Part shown: piece after piece, positions 19,151 to 30,439 of the stretch
How positions within the stretch are numbered: position 1 is the stretch's first letter
Layout: the number at the start of each line of letters is the position of its first letter
Origin: an uncultured Enterobacterales bacterium
GTDB taxonomy: Bacteria > Pseudomonadota > Gammaproteobacteria > Enterobacterales > CALYQQ01
Direction: 5' to 3'
Length of the DNA: 64,000 nucleotides
NCBI GenBank assembly: GCA_945288535.1
Contig: CALYQQ010000005.1
Coordinates: 1 to 64,000, forward strand
Program-made: the position numbers and the translations under genes
Notes under the pieces: generated by a model
Told to the model about the DNA's origin: nothing
Databases searched by the model: none
The model's input: the letters and a program-made list of their open reading frames with translations, nothing else

Positions 19151-20545
19151 ATGAGAAGGTTGCAAAGAGAAGTTAAGACACTGATTGATAGAAGTCGTGA
19201 TAGCCATTTGCGGCTTGCAGTAACAGGATTAAGCCGGAGTGGTAAGACAGCATTTATTACAGCATTAGTGAATCAATTGCTTAACATAAATAATGGTGCT
19301 CGATTACAGCTTTTCTCAGCAGTACGCGATCATCGTATCCATGGTGTTAAACGTATTCCTCAACAAGATTTTAGTGTTCCGCGTTTTGCTTATGATGAAT
19401 CAGTCGCTACACTCTGTGGTAATCCACCTAAGTGGCCTTCATCTACACGAGGTATTAGCGAAATTCGTTTGGCTATACGATTTAAACCAGAATCGACATT
19501 TAGTCGTTTATTAAATCGCTCAGTATTATATTTAGATATTTTTGACTATCCTGGAGAGTGGTTGCTAGATTTGTCAATGTTGTCGAAAAATTATTTTACC
19601 TGGTCACATCAAATGACAACACTTATTCAAAATAGTCAACGAACAAAATTAGCTGAACAATGGTTAGCATTATGTCAACAATGTGATCCTCTCGCTCCTG
19701 CCAACGAACAGCAATTAGCCATACTTTCTAAGGTTTATACAGATTATTTATTGCATTGCAAAGCAGAAGGTCAACACTATATTCAACCAGGGCGATTTGT
19801 TTTACCTGGTGAGCTGGAAGATGCACCTGTTTTACAATTTTTCCCTTGGCCATTTGATGTTGATAGTAATGATAAATTAACACAACTAGATCCTCGTACA
19901 AATCTAGGTATGCTAAATAAGCGCTATGATTATTATTGTCAAAAAGTTGTTAAACGATTTTATAAAAATTATTTTACAGGATTTGATCGCCAAATTGTTT
20001 TAGTTGACTGTTTAACGCCCTTAAATGATGGGATACAAGCTTTTAATGATATGCGTCTAGCATTGGGGCAATTAATGCAAAGTTTCCATTATGGTAAACG
20101 AACTTTACTACGTCGGTTATTTTCACCTCATATTGATAAACTTATGTTTGCGGCAACCAAAGCAGACCATATTACGCCTGATCAACATGCTAATCTTGTA
20201 TCACTACTGCAAGAATTAGTTTATGAAGCTAAACAGTATGCTGCATTTGAAGGAATTAGTATTGATTGTGTTGCGCTTGCGTCTGTACAGGCAACACAAT
20301 TTGGTATGGTAGAAAAGAAGGGTAAGCGCCTTCCAACATTAAAGGGGTATCAATTGGAAAATGGTCAACCGTTATTAGTTTATCCTGGTAGTGTTCCCGC
20401 AACATTGCCTGCAAAATCTTTTTGGCAACAGCAATCATTTCATTTTGATAGTTTTAGGCCTTTTCCTATGAACCGTGATAAAGCATTTCCACATATTCGC
20501 ATGGATGCAGTAATGGAATTTTTGTTAGGGGATAACCTGTTATGA
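19151..20545 (+). CDS. ycjX: YcjX-family P-loop protein
   Basis: 464 residues (E. coli YcjX 465), a DUF463 P-loop NTPase associated with the phage-shock regulon. Walker A is GLSRSGKTAFITALVNQLL near residue 25, then YLDIFDYPGEWLLDL near 128 and MFAATKADHITPDQHANLVSLL near 334. ATG 19151 is preferred: the product then begins MRRLQREVKTLIDRSRDSHLRL, matching E. coli, and ACAGGG lies 6 bases upstream. It overlaps ycjF by 4 bases. Its cellular role remains poorly defined. Confidence 0.94.
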   Translation: MRRLQREVKTLIDRSRDSHLRLAVTGLSRSGKTAFITALVNQLLNINNGARLQLFSAVRDHRIHGVKRIPQQDFSVPRFAYDESVATLCGNPPKWPSSTRGISEIRLAIRFKPESTFSRLLNRSVLYLDIFDYPGEWLLDLSMLSKNYFTWSHQMTTLIQNSQRTKLAEQWLALCQQCDPLAPANEQQLAILSKVYTDYLLHCKAEGQHYIQPGRFVLPGELEDAPVLQFFPWPFDVDSNDKLTQLDPRTNLGMLNKRYDYYCQKVVKRFYKNYFTGFDRQIVLVDCLTPLNDGIQAFNDMRLALGQLMQSFHYGKRTLLRRLFSPHIDKLMFAATKADHITPDQHANLVSLLQELVYEAKQYAAFEGISIDCVALASVQATQFGMVEKKGKRLPTLKGYQLENGQPLLVYPGSVPATLPAKSFWQQQSFHFDSFRPFPMNRDKAFPHIRMDAVMEFLLGDNLL

Positions 20546-21591
20546 ATAAATCAATTAATCAACGAATTGTATTTGATTATGATGAAGGATCTAATAATCC
20601 TCCGGCGTTTAATCAAAAACAATTATTTGATCTGGGCGATTTATCACAATTTTCATCAATAGAAAGTGATATAGACACAGAACAACAAAACAGTGAATTA
20701 GAGGGTGTGCTTCAACAAGCATTAAAGCCTCATTATAGTATGTGGCAAAAAATGGTGATTGCCGGAATAAGTCTATTATTTATTAGTGGTATTGCTCAGG
20801 CTATTCATTGGCTTTTAGTTGCTTGGCAACAACAAAATTGGATTGCATTAACGACAACATTAGCGACTACGTTAATTGTTTTTGCTGCTATCGGTGCCAT
20901 TATTACTGAATTTCGCCACTTATATTGTTTACGCCAACGAGCGGACGAGCGTGATACTGCCACGCTATTATTAGCAAGTCATGATCGAGAAAAAGCGAAA
21001 CCTTTTTGCCAAAAATTAATTCGGCAAGCGGGCCTCGATGATGATCACCCTGCCGTCGTGCGATGGTATGCAGCCTTACATGATACACAAAATGATCGAG
21101 AAATTGTTACCCTTTATGCCAAACTCATTCAACCGGTATTAGATGAACGTGCCAGATATAATATTAGTCGTTTTGCTGCCGAATCGGCATTAATGATCGC
21201 TGTAAGTCCACTAGCATTAGTTGATATGTTGTTTATTGCTTGGCGTAATCTTAAATTAATTAATCAAATAGCAAAAATTTATGGCATTGAATTAGGCTAT
21301 TTAAGCCGTATCCGTCTTTTAAAATTAATATTAATTAATGTTGCTTTTGCGGGGGCTACAGAATTGATTAGAGAAGTCGGTATGGATTGGATGTCTCAAG
21401 ATCTCGTTGCTAAATTATCAGCGCGAGCAGCCCAAGGTATAGGCGCCGGATTATTAACTGCTCGCTTAGGTATTAAAGCAATGGAATTATGTCGGCCCTT
21501 ACCGTGGATGAATGATCGACCTAAATTGAGCGAATTTCGTCTTGAGATCTTTAATTTACTTAAGCAAACATTACCTAAAAAGAAAAATTGA
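20542..21591 (+). CDS. ycjF: YcjF-family inner-membrane protein
   Basis: 349 residues (E. coli about 353). A hydrophilic N terminus of about 70 residues, two membrane helices (MVIAGISLLFISGIAQAIHWLL and IALTTTLATTLIVFAAIGAII), and a DUF697-type C-terminal domain (FAAESALMIAVSPLALVDMLFIAWRNLKLINQIAKIYGIELGY). It starts within the ycjX stop (ATGA). The pair is normally followed by tyrR in E. coli; here a metal transporter operon follows. Confidence 0.94.
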   Translation: MNKSINQRIVFDYDEGSNNPPAFNQKQLFDLGDLSQFSSIESDIDTEQQNSELEGVLQQALKPHYSMWQKMVIAGISLLFISGIAQAIHWLLVAWQQQNWIALTTTLATTLIVFAAIGAIITEFRHLYCLRQRADERDTATLLLASHDREKAKPFCQKLIRQAGLDDDHPAVVRWYAALHDTQNDREIVTLYAKLIQPVLDERARYNISRFAAESALMIAVSPLALVDMLFIAWRNLKLINQIAKIYGIELGYLSRIRLLKLILINVAFAGATELIREVGMDWMSQDLVAKLSARAAQGIGAGLLTARLGIKAMELCRPLPWMNDRPKLSEFRLEIFNLLKQTLPKKKN

Positions 21592-21634
21592 CATAATTTA
21601 CAAATTTACTTTTTACATAACTACTTATATTAAT

Positions 21635-21673
21635 AATACAGGCTATGCTTAAAAACATAGCCTGTATTTATTT
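21635..21673 (+). terminator. Terminator after ycjF
   Basis: A 13-base-pair perfect stem, AATACAGGCTATG (21635-21647) with CATAGCCTGTATT (21656-21668), an 8-base loop, then TATTTG. It lies 44 bases past the ycjF stop. Confidence 0.85.
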
Positions 21674-21734
21674 GCATGACGAATAGTGTGATACCAATAG
21701 GTTCTAATTTTCAGTGTAATTGGTTTTATCAGAA

Positions 21735-21774
21735 TTGACTTATAAAATTTTTAATGATAATAATTATCATTATC
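21735..21774 (+). promoter_or_regulatory. sit promoter with Fur box
   Basis: TTGACT at 21735-21740 can serve as -35 and TAATAA at 21758 as -10 (17-base spacing). Bases 21756-21774 match the 19-base Fur consensus (GATAATGATAATCATTATC) at 17 of 19 positions and cover the -10. Binding would block polymerase, so iron repression of sitABCD is expected. An additional MntR-type control cannot be excluded. Confidence 0.87.
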
Positions 21775-21803
21775 ATTTATTTTGTTGTTATAAAAGGTAA
21801 GTT

Positions 21804-22733
21804 ATGCGTATCAACTTAATTTTTAAGTATTTATTTGAAATAGTTCTCATTGCCGTTCTTTTATACTATTGGTTATTTATGCCTGTACATGCAACAACAA
21901 ATGGCGATCATAAATTTAAAGTTATTACTACATTTACCGTAATTCAAGATATCGCACAAAATATTGCTGGTGATGCAGCGATAGTTGAATCAATCACTAA
22001 ACCTGGTGCAGAAATTCATGGTTATGACCCAACGCCTAAAGATATTATCAAAACACAATCAGCTAATTTAATATTGTGGAATGGTATGGGATTAGAGCGA
22101 TGGTTTAATCGTTTTTTTGATAATATCACTGATGTTCCTGCCGTTATAGTAACAGAAGGTATTGAAGCACTTCCCATCCGTCAGGGACCTTACCATAATC
22201 AGCCTAATCCTCATGCTTGGATGTCATCTAAAAATGCCTTAATTTATATTGAAAATATTCGCCAAGCCCTAGTGAAATACGATTCAGCTAATGCCAACAC
22301 TTATAATAATAATGCTAGAGCCTATAGCGAGAAACTAATAGCTATTGATAAATCATTACGTCAACGTATAAATAAAATTCCATTAGAAAAGCGTTGGTTA
22401 GTAACAAGTGAAGGGGCATTTAGCTACTTAGCCAAGGATTATCAATTTAGAGAGGCTTATTTGTGGCCGATTAATGCTGAGGAACAAGGTGCACCCCAAC
22501 AAATACGCGCAGTAATTGATATTGTTAAACAACATAATCTTCCCGTTGTATTTAGCGAAAGTACGGTATCGGATAAACCCGCTAAACAGGTAGCAAAAGA
22601 GACAAGTGCACGTTATGGTGGTGTTTTATATGTTGACTCGCTTTCTACTGCTGATGGTCCTGTTCCCAGCTACCTTGATTTATTAACCGTGACAATAAAC
22701 ACTATTGTTAAGGGATTTGAAAATGACCGATAA
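21804..22733 (+). CDS. sitA: SitA, metal-binding protein of a Mn/Fe ABC transporter
   Basis: Periplasmic solute-binding protein of the cluster A-I metal family, 309 residues. A hydrophobic signal segment ([21 protein letters not shown]) is followed by [21 protein letters not shown]. The four expected metal ligands are visible: His in [11 protein letters not shown], His in QPNPHAWMS, Glu in [14 protein letters not shown], and Asp in LYVDSLS. This set is typical of Mn(II)/Fe(II) binders rather than zinc binders, which usually carry a His-rich loop. First gene of sitABCD. Confidence 0.93.
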   Translation: MRINLIFKYLFEIVLIAVLLYYWLFMPVHATTNGDHKFKVITTFTVIQDIAQNIAGDAAIVESITKPGAEIHGYDPTPKDIIKTQSANLILWNGMGLERWFNRFFDNITDVPAVIVTEGIEALPIRQGPYHNQPNPHAWMSSKNALIYIENIRQALVKYDSANANTYNNNARAYSEKLIAIDKSLRQRINKIPLEKRWLVTSEGAFSYLAKDYQFREAYLWPINAEEQGAPQQIRAVIDIVKQHNLPVVFSESTVSDKPAKQVAKETSARYGGVLYVDSLSTADGPVPSYLDLLTVTINTIVKGFENDR

Positions 22734-23640
22734 ACCAATTATGCAAAACGCTCAAACACCAATCAAATTAGTTGTTAATGATATTACAGTAACCTATGGT
22801 AATGGCCATACGGCGATCCATGATGCTTCATTTACTTTACATGGTGGTACTATTTGTGGTTTGGCGGGCGTGAATGGTAGTGGGAAATCTACATTATTCA
22901 AGGCTATTATGGGACTCGTTAATCCAGGAAAAGGACAAGTAACGTTAGATGATAAATTAATAGGTAATGCGTTAAAGCAAAATCGCATTGCTTATGTTCC
23001 ACAAAGTGAAGATGTTGATTGGAATTTTCCTGTTTTAGTCAAAGATGTTGTCATGATGGGACGTTATGGCAAAATGAATTTTTTAAGATTACCGACTAAA
23101 CCTGATTATCAATTAGTTAACCAAGCATTATGCCGGGTTAGTATGCAAGATTATCAATATCGTCAAATTGGTGAATTATCTGGTGGACAACGAAAACGTG
23201 TATTTTTAGCGCGCGCATTAGCACAACAAGCCGATGTTCTATTACTTGATGAACCCTTCACAGGCGTTGATGTGACTACTGAAAATGCAATCATTGATCT
23301 GTTAAAAGCATTACGCAATGAAGGTCATCTTATCTTAGTATCCACCCATAATTTGGGCAGTATTCCTGACTTTTGTGACCATGTTGTCTTTGTTAACAGA
23401 ACTGTCTTAGCCGCAGGTAGTATAGCAACAACCTTTACGCAGCAAAATTTACACCAGGCATTTGGCGGTGTATTACGTCATATAGACTTATTTGGTGATC
23501 AACTTCATAACGACGATGATAATAGAATTGTTTCTGTTGTCATGGATGATGAGAAACCGGTTATTTTTTATGGAGAACATCAACAACAAAAGCTAACCAT
23601 GTATCAAAAATCCATAGGCGGTAAGCATGGATCTGATTAA
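22723..23640 (+). CDS. sitB: SitB, metal ABC transporter ATP-binding protein
   Basis: ATPase of the Sit transporter, 305 residues from the ATG at 22723. Walker [12 protein letters not shown] near residue 51, Q-loop [12 protein letters not shown], signature [15 protein letters not shown], Walker [13 protein letters not shown], switch VSTHNLG. I choose the ATG at 22723 over an upstream TTG at 22705 because TAAGGGA sits 8 bases before it. It overlaps sitA by 11 bases. Confidence 0.94.
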   Translation: MTDKPIMQNAQTPIKLVVNDITVTYGNGHTAIHDASFTLHGGTICGLAGVNGSGKSTLFKAIMGLVNPGKGQVTLDDKLIGNALKQNRIAYVPQSEDVDWNFPVLVKDVVMMGRYGKMNFLRLPTKPDYQLVNQALCRVSMQDYQYRQIGELSGGQRKRVFLARALAQQADVLLLDEPFTGVDVTTENAIIDLLKALRNEGHLILVSTHNLGSIPDFCDHVVFVNRTVLAAGSIATTFTQQNLHQAFGGVLRHIDLFGDQLHNDDDNRIVSVVMDDEKPVIFYGEHQQQKLTMYQKSIGGKHGSD

Positions 23641-24484
23641 TACATTTTTATTACCGTTTCAGTATGATTATATGCTTAAAGCGATCGTAGTGAGTGCTGG
23701 TGTTGGTGCCGTTTGTGCCTTTTTGTCTTGTTACCTTATGTTAAAAGGCTGGTCTCTTATGGGGGATGCATTATCACACTCGGTCGTTCCTGGAGTGGCA
23801 GCAGCTTACGTCATTGGCTTCCCTTATGCAATAGGCGCATTTTTAACAGGAATATTAGCTGCATTAGCGATGACATTTATTAGTAATGCCACTCGACTTA
23901 AAGTAGATGCTATTATAGGTTTCACTTTTTCTACCTTTTTTGCTATTGGTTTACTAATTGTTTCGCTTTACCCAACTTCAGTAAATATACAATCAATTAT
24001 TATGGGCAATATTCTAAGTATTGCTGATAATGATATTTGGCAGTTGGTAATTATTGTTATTGTTTCTTTTGCTATTATGCTGTGTTATTGGAAAGATTTA
24101 TTAGTTGTTTTTTTTGATGAACAACACGCAACAACACAAGGAATATCACCTGTTAAATTAAAAATTCTGTTTTTTACATTATTAAGCGCGTGTACAGTAG
24201 CGGCATTACAAACAGTAGGAGCAATATTAGTTATTGCTATGGTGATCACTCCTGGTGCTTCAGCATTTTTACTTACTAAACGCTTTGGAATACTTATTAT
24301 TTTATCTGTTATTATAGGTACATTAACTTGTGCTATTGGAGCATATCTAAGCTTTTTTCTTAATGGTGCAACGGGTGGATTAATTGTTAGTTTACAAACA
24401 TTAATTTTCTTCATTATTTTTACTTACACTCGTTACAGTGTCACGAAAAAGAAATATTCTTCAGCTATAGGAGAACAAATATGA
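23627..24484 (+). CDS. sitC: SitC, metal ABC transporter permease
   Basis: Membrane subunit of the Sit transporter, 285 residues with about eight hydrophobic segments. The family start [20 protein letters not shown] is at residues 40-59 and the conserved [21 protein letters not shown] near 190. It overlaps sitB by 14 bases and sitD by 4. Confidence 0.94.
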   Translation: MDLINTFLLPFQYDYMLKAIVVSAGVGAVCAFLSCYLMLKGWSLMGDALSHSVVPGVAAAYVIGFPYAIGAFLTGILAALAMTFISNATRLKVDAIIGFTFSTFFAIGLLIVSLYPTSVNIQSIIMGNILSIADNDIWQLVIIVIVSFAIMLCYWKDLLVVFFDEQHATTQGISPVKLKILFFTLLSACTVAALQTVGAILVIAMVITPGASAFLLTKRFGILIILSVIIGTLTCAIGAYLSFFLNGATGGLIVSLQTLIFFIIFTYTRYSVTKKKYSSAIGEQI

Positions 24485-25347
24485 TAGCTGATTGGATCGC
24501 ATGGCTAACAGAGCCTTTTCATTATCCATTTATGCAACGTGCGGTTATTGCGGCATTAGTTACGGCAACGGTATGCTCACTTTTATCTTGTTATTTAGTG
24601 CTGAAAGGTTGGTCATTAATGGGTGATGCCATTTCTCATGCCGTATTACCCGGTATTGTTCTAGCTTATTTATTGGGGATCCCCTTAGCTATTGGTGCAT
24701 TTTTATCAGGTTTATTTTGTGCTGTGCTTACAGGATATTTACGTCAGCATTCTGTTTTAAAAGAAGACACATTAATGGGAATTGTATTTTCAGGTATGTT
24801 TGCGTTTGGTATTGTATTATTTACCGCCATTGATACTGAACAACATCTTAGTCATATTTTATTTGGGAATATTCTAGGAATAACGCACACAGAATTAATT
24901 CAATCAATAGTCATAGCCTTATTCACTATGGGTATTTTACTGATAAAACAACGCGATCTATTAGCTTATTGTTTTGATCCTCTGCATGCTAATGTAATTG
25001 GTTTACCCATTAGAGTGCTATATTATGGTTTGTTGAGTTTATTATCATTGACGATTGTGGCTTCAATTCAAGTTACTGGTGTTATTCTTGTCGTTGCAAT
25101 GCTGATTTCGCCGGGTATGACGGCACTTATTTTAACCAAGCGTTTTAACATTATGCTTTGTCTAGCACTGAGTGTATCATTGATTTCTTCCTTGTTTGGC
25201 ATCATTGTCAGTTATCACCTTGATGCCTCTACTAGCAGTTGTATTGTTTTAGTTCAGGCTTGTCTTTTTATTATTTCGTGTTGTTATAAAAAAATGAATC
25301 AAGTGATATCTATACTGAATCCACCTAAGATAAATGAACAAATATAA
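24481..25347 (+). CDS. sitD: SitD, metal ABC transporter permease
   Basis: Second permease of the Sit transporter, 288 residues, a paralogue of Sit[35 protein letters not shown] near residue 41 and VTGVILVVAMLISPGMTALILTKRF near 199. It starts in an ATGA-type overlap with sitC. A perfect hairpin shared with mfd follows 46 bases after the stop. Confidence 0.94.
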   Translation: MIADWIAWLTEPFHYPFMQRAVIAALVTATVCSLLSCYLVLKGWSLMGDAISHAVLPGIVLAYLLGIPLAIGAFLSGLFCAVLTGYLRQHSVLKEDTLMGIVFSGMFAFGIVLFTAIDTEQHLSHILFGNILGITHTELIQSIVIALFTMGILLIKQRDLLAYCFDPLHANVIGLPIRVLYYGLLSLLSLTIVASIQVTGVILVVAMLISPGMTALILTKRFNIMLCLALSVSLISSLFGIIVSYHLDASTSSCIVLVQACLFIISCCYKKMNQVISILNPPKINEQI

Positions 25348-25392
25348 CCTATTAGCTAGGTTGTTAAAGAAGTAAATGAGCTTATTTAACTC

Positions 25393-25421
25393 ATTATGGC
25401 GATCAAAAAGATCGCCATAAT
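25393..25421. terminator. Bidirectional terminator between sitD and mfd
   Basis: A 12-base-pair perfect stem, ATTATGGCGATC (25393-25404) with GATCGCCATAAT (25410-25421), around an AAAAA loop. It lies between convergent genes, 7 bases beyond the mfd stop. T tracts beyond the stem are poor on both sides. Confidence 0.75.
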
Positions 25422-25427
25422 TACTTG

Positions 25428-28400
25428 CTAGTGTGTGATGGGATGAGCTTCAAATTGGCTCAATAAATCATCAATAAAAGCTATACGTTTAGGACGCTCA
25501 GCTAGTCCCGCTAAAAATTTTAATTTTAGCGGGCCATCCATTTTAAAACAGACTGATTTTGTTTGTAATAAACCAATTAGAAAAATTGGATCAACATAAT
25601 TTTTTTCATTAAATTCAACAAATCCACCTTGTTCATTCGCTTCAATGCGTTTTATTCCAAGTGATTGTGCTCGTTGACGCAAAGTAGCAATTAACAATAG
25701 ATTGTGTGCAGCTTCGGGTAATTTACCGAACCGATCGATTAATTCTACTTTAAGTTCATCTAATTCACTACGCTGTTTAGCACTAGCAATTCGTTTATAA
25801 AAGGATAAACGCATATTCACATCGGGCATATATTCATCAGGTAAAAGGGCTGGAATACGTAACTCAATATCTGTCAACGTGTAAGTTAAATCATTTAAAG
25901 AAGGTTGACGTCCTTCTTTTAAAGCATTTACGGCATCTTCTAATAATTCCATATAGAGTGAAAAACCAATAGTAGTAATTTGTCCACTTTGCTCTTCACC
26001 AAGGAGTTCACCCGCACCACGAATTTCTAAATCATGTGTGGCAAGTACAAATCCTGCACCTAATTCTTCTAATGAAGCAATTGCATCTAATCGTTTATGT
26101 GCATCCTTTTTCATTGCTTTAGCAGGGGGCGTTAATAAATACGCATATGCCTGATGATGTGAACGACCTACACGACCACGTAGTTGATGAAGTTGTGCAA
26201 GACCAAATCGATCAGCGCGCTCAATAATAATGGTATTCGCATTTGGAATATCAATACCGGTTTCAATAATGGTTGTACACACCAAAACATTAAAACGTTG
26301 ATGATGAAAATCATTCATAACTCGTTCCAGATCACGCTCATGCATTTGGCCATGAGCAATAGCAAAACGTGCTTCAGGAACTAATTCACAGAGTTTATCT
26401 ACTGCTTTTTGGATACTTTCAACATCATTAAAAAGATAATAAACTTGTCCACCGCGTAAAATTTCACGTAAAATTGCTTCGCGGATCACGAGATTGTCAT
26501 ATTCACGGACAAAGGTCTTTACTGCTAATCGACGTGCTGGCGGAGTAGATATAATTGATAAATCGCGAATAGCACTCATAGCCATATTTAAAGTACGTGG
26601 AATAGGGGTTGCAGTTAGTGTAAGAATATCGACATTAGCACGCATCGCTTTAATCTGTTCTTTTTGCCGTACGCCAAAACGGTGTTCTTCGTCGACAATT
26701 AATAAACCGAGATCTCGCCATTTGATATCATTTTGTAATAATTTATGCGTACCAATTAAAATATCAACTTTACCATCAAGCGTATCTTGTAAAATTTGTT
26801 TTTGATCTTTCGCCGTTCTGAAACGTGAAATAACTTCGATGCGAATAGGCCAACTCGCAAAACGATCGCGGAAGTTATCATAATGTTGTTGAGCCAATAG
26901 AGTGGTAGGTACTAAAATCGCGACTTGTTTATTGTTAATTACTGCCAAAAAAGCCGCTCGCATGGCTACTTCTGTTTTACCAAAACCGACATCACCACAA
27001 ACTAATCGATCCATTGCTTGAGGTTGACACATATCATTTAATACAGCAGCAATAGCTTGCTTTTGATCGGGTGTCGTATCATATGGAAATGCTTCACAAA
27101 ATAGTTGATATTGTTCATGCTCCTGTTTGAATGAAAATCCTTTAGAATTTTGTCGTTTAGCATAGACATCTAATAATTCGGCAGCAACATCGCGAATTTT
27201 TTCCATTGCTTTCTGGCGTGTTTTTGACCAAGTATCACCACCTAACTTGTGGAGTGGTGCATGTTCCTCTTCACCACCAGTATAGCGACTAATTAAGTGT
27301 AATGACGATACAGGAACATAAAGTTTGTCATTACCTGCATAATTTAGGATTAAATATTCAGCCGCAATACCACCCGCGGTAAGTGTTGTTAATCCACCAT
27401 AGCGACCAACACCATGTTCTAGATGTACAACAGGTTGACCGGTATGTAACTCTGCCAGATTTCGAATTAATGCATCAGGATTAATGGTTCGCTTGTTATC
27501 CTGACGACGTTGATGAACACGTTCACCTAATAAGTCTGCTTCACAAATAAACGCCGTATGATGCGCAGTATCAATAAAACCATGTTCACAGCTACCGATC
27601 ATAATATAATGACCAGATGATGTTCCTTCCGATAAGTAATTAATCATTTGAGGCCGTAATTTAATTCTGCTTAATAATTCTAGTAATGTTTCTTTACGAC
27701 CTTCACTTTCTACAGAAAAAATAATTTTACCATCAAAGGATTCAATAAATCGCCGCAATGCATCGAGGGGGGCTTTATGCTGAGGTTCTACTTGTAAAAA
27801 AGGCAATGGCTGAAAAGCAAGATTATCCTGACCCGCTTTTTTTACTACAGAGGTGCTTTTTAGCTCAACTCTTGGCCATTTTTTTAATTCACTAAATAAT
27901 AAATCTGGTTTTAACCATAAAGTTTCCGGTGTTAATAGAGGACGCATTGGATCAACACGACGACTATCATAGCGTTGCTCAATATCTTGCCAAAACCGTT
28001 CCGCCGCTGGAAATAACTCACCACAACTGATTAGTAAGGTTTTTTCTGGTAAATAACTAAATAAAGTTGTTAGTGGATGTTCAAAAAAGAGGGGTTGCCA
28101 GTACTCAATACCCGGTGGTAATATTTGTTTACTTACTTGTTGATAAATGTGTTCAGCGTCACGACGCACCTCAAAGCGCTCTCGCCATTGACTACGAAAT
28201 AATTCAATAGCTGCTTTATCAGTAGGAAATTCATGGGCTGGTAATAAATTGATCTTATCAACTTCATTTTTCGTACGCTGGCTATCAATATCAAATGTCC
28301 GAATGGTATCTATTTCATTATCAAAAAAATCAAGGCGATAGGGATCATCACTTCCCATTGGAAAAAGGTCGAAAAGGGCACCTCTTGTTGCAAACTCTCC

Positions 28401-28877
28401 ATGCTCAATAACTTGATCTACCGCGCGATATCCTGCTTGTTCTAATTGGCTACGTAGGATATCTCGTATTATTGTTTGATTTTTTTGTATAATAAGTGCA
28501 TGACCCATAAGAAAACTATGTGGACATACTTTTTGCATTAATGTATTAATGGGGAGAATTAGCACCCCTTTTTGCCTAGTAGGTAAATGGTATAAGCAAG
28601 ATAACCGAGCTGAGATGATATCTTGATGTGGTGAAAAACTATCATAAGGTAGCGTTTCCCAATCGGACAACATCGAAATGGGTGCTGAAGTAAATTGTTT
28701 TATTTCATCTGATAAACGTAATGCATATTGCATGTCGTGCGTCACTAAAACAACAAGACTATCATGTTGATCGATAATATTTGCTGAAATTAGAGAAATG
28801 GACGATCCAAGCAAATTTCCTACTTGGCGGACATCGCCAGCGCGTTTGGGTAATACAACTAAATTTTTTGATGGCAT
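25428..28877 (-). CDS. mfd: Transcription-repair coupling factor Mfd
   Basis: Removes RNA polymerase stalled at lesions and recruits UvrA. 1149 residues (E. coli 1148). An N-terminal UvrB-homology module is followed by the RNA-polymerase-interacting domain (VVHLEHGVGRYGGL near residue 480). The superfamily 2 motor shows Walker A VCGDVGFGKTEVAMRAA near 625, DEEH box LLIVDEEHRFG near 725 and motif VI QLRGRVGRSHHQAYAYLL near 885. The C-terminal regulatory domain closes the protein. It is divergent from lolC. Confidence 0.97.
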   Translation of the reverse strand: MPSKNLVVLPKRAGDVRQVGNLLGSSISLISANIIDQHDSLVVLVTHDMQYALRLSDEIKQFTSAPISMLSDWETLPYDSFSPHQDIISARLSCLYHLPTRQKGVLILPINTLMQKVCPHSFLMGHALIIQKNQTIIRDILRSQLEQAGYRAVDQVIEHGEFATRGALFDLFPMGSDDPYRLDFFDNEIDTIRTFDIDSQRTKNEVDKINLLPAHEFPTDKAAIELFRSQWRERFEVRRDAEHIYQQVSKQILPPGIEYWQPLFFEHPLTTLFSYLPEKTLLISCGELFPAAERFWQDIEQRYDSRRVDPMRPLLTPETLWLKPDLLFSELKKWPRVELKSTSVVKKAGQDNLAFQPLPFLQVEPQHKAPLDALRRFIESFDGKIIFSVESEGRKETLLELLSRIKLRPQMINYLSEGTSSGHYIMIGSCEHGFIDTAHHTAFICEADLLGERVHQRRQDNKRTINPDALIRNLAELHTGQPVVHLEHGVGRYGGLTTLTAGGIAAEYLILNYAGNDKLYVPVSSLHLISRYTGGEEEHAPLHKLGGDTWSKTRQKAMEKIRDVAAELLDVYAKRQNSKGFSFKQEHEQYQLFCEAFPYDTTPDQKQAIAAVLNDMCQPQAMDRLVCGDVGFGKTEVAMRAAFLAVINNKQVAILVPTTLLAQQHYDNFRDRFASWPIRIEVISRFRTAKDQKQILQDTLDGKVDILIGTHKLLQNDIKWRDLGLLIVDEEHRFGVRQKEQIKAMRANVDILTLTATPIPRTLNMAMSAIRDLSIISTPPARRLAVKTFVREYDNLVIREAILREILRGGQVYYLFNDVESIQKAVDKLCELVPEARFAIAHGQMHERDLERVMNDFHHQRFNVLVCTTIIETGIDIPNANTIIIERADRFGLAQLHQLRGRVGRSHHQAYAYLLTPPAKAMKKDAHKRLDAIASLEELGAGFVLATHDLEIRGAGELLGEEQSGQITTIGFSLYMELLEDAVNALKEGRQPSLNDLTYTLTDIELRIPALLPDEYMPDVNMRLSFYKRIASAKQRSELDELKVELIDRFGKLPEAAHNLLLIATLRQRAQSLGIKRIEANEQGGFVEFNEKNYVDPIFLIGLLQTKSVCFKMDGPLKLKFLAGLAERPKRIAFIDDLLSQFEAHPITH

Positions 28878-29248
28878 AATAGTATGTTCACATCTCTTTT
28901 ACTGTATTGCTATAAAAAGGCAACTGATGAATTATGGCGAACCATAGACTTTTATTATATAACGGATCGACAATGGTAAGGTCATGTGTTCGAAGCGATA
29001 TTATTTGTGTTAAGCTAACGTTATGACCTAATGTTAACGGATGATTGTGTTTAGCATAATGAGATCGCTATGTGTTAACAATACCTGTATTACATATATT
29101 GATATACGATTAACATTTGTATTGCGAGTTACTTTGGATTTTATTATGCTGATAACCATAAATTATGTTTACTATCTTATAATCAAATAATAATATTTAC
29201 TATTATAAGCATATAATAAACGCATCTTAACAAGAGCAAACAACACTA
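28878..29248. other. mfd-lolC divergent promoter region
   Basis: 371 bases between divergent genes with no credible reading frame. It must contain the mfd and lolC promoters. It is AT-rich; I see no operator that I can name. Confidence 0.5.
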
Positions 29249-30439
29249 ATGTATCAACCTGTTACCCTGTTTATCGGATTACGCTATATGCGCGGACGCT
29301 CATCCGATCGTTTCGCACGTTTTGTTTCTTGGTTATCAACGATTGGTATTGCACTCGGCATAATTGCACTAATTATTGTGACGTCTGTCATGAATGGTTT
29401 TGAGCAACGGCTTAAAAATAGTCTATTATCGTATATGCCTCAGGCAGTAGTGACTACACCAAAAGGTATTTTAAATCCGCAGCAATTTCCCGTAACCCGT
29501 TTAGCATCGCTCCAAGGTATTACACGTATCGTACCATTAACAACGGCTGAAGTTGTTATTCAAAGTAGGGGGCATATTTCGGTAGGTTTTATGTTAGGGG
29601 TTAATCCAAAAGATGATGAGCCTTTAATGCGAATGAATTATTTTGCCAAAGAAGATACACTTGAGCCTGGTAGTTATCGTGTCATTGTCGGTCAACGTTT
29701 AGCTGACCAACTTAATATATTTCCCGGTGACCAAATTCGTCTTTTAGTACCGAGTGTCGCACAGCTTACCCCATTAGGAAGAATACCGAGCCAACGTTTA
29801 TTCACAGTGGTAGGCATTTTTTCTTCAAAAAGTGAAGCAGATGCTACGCAACTTATTGTTAATCAACAAGATGCATCGCGATTAATGCGCTATCCCAAAG
29901 GCTATATTACTGGATGGCGATTATATTTAGATCAGCCGTTAAATATTGCTGTATTAAGTAATCAGCCACTTGACAATGGATTAGTTTGGCAGGATTGGCG
30001 TAGTCAAAAGGGTGAACTATTCCAGGCTGTTAAAATGGAAAAAGGTATGATGGGACTATTAATTAGTTTAATCATTATTGTTGCGGCATTTAATTTAATT
30101 ACTTCGCTTGGATTATTAGTGATGGAAAAACAAGGCGAGGTAGCTATTTTACAAACACAAGGTTTAAAAAAAGGCCAAATTATGCGGGTCTTTATTATCC
30201 AGGGCGCGACAGCAGGCATTATTGGCACACTATTAGGTACAGTAATAGGGGTCGTTTTGGCCATTAATTTGGATGCAATTGTGCCAACAATGAGTGGTAT
30301 TCGTTTACCCATTGTTATTGATCCAATACAGATTATTGCCATTGTTGTGTTTTCTATTATGCTATCTTTAGCTGCGACACTTTATCCCTCATGGCGTGCT
30401 GCTAAGGTAGAACCTGCTATAGCATTACGGCATGAATGA
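29249..30439 (+). CDS. lolC: LolC, lipoprotein-releasing system membrane protein
   Basis: Inner-membrane subunit of LolCDE that recruits LolA and releases outer-membrane lipoproteins. 396 residues (E. coli 399). A first transmembrane helix ([28 protein letters not shown], from residue 28) precedes a periplasmic domain of about 200 residues. Three helices follow in the C-terminal third, ending in [30 protein letters not shown] precedes the ATG. Unusually, 211 bases separate it from lolD. Confidence 0.96.
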   Translation: MYQPVTLFIGLRYMRGRSSDRFARFVSWLSTIGIALGIIALIIVTSVMNGFEQRLKNSLLSYMPQAVVTTPKGILNPQQFPVTRLASLQGITRIVPLTTAEVVIQSRGHISVGFMLGVNPKDDEPLMRMNYFAKEDTLEPGSYRVIVGQRLADQLNIFPGDQIRLLVPSVAQLTPLGRIPSQRLFTVVGIFSSKSEADATQLIVNQQDASRLMRYPKGYITGWRLYLDQPLNIAVLSNQPLDNGLVWQDWRSQKGELFQAVKMEKGMMGLLISLIIIVAAFNLITSLGLLVMEKQGEVAILQTQGLKKGQIMRVFIIQGATAGIIGTLLGTVIGVVLAINLDAIVPTMSGIRLPIVIDPIQIIAIVVFSIMLSLAATLYPSWRAAKVEPAIALRHE

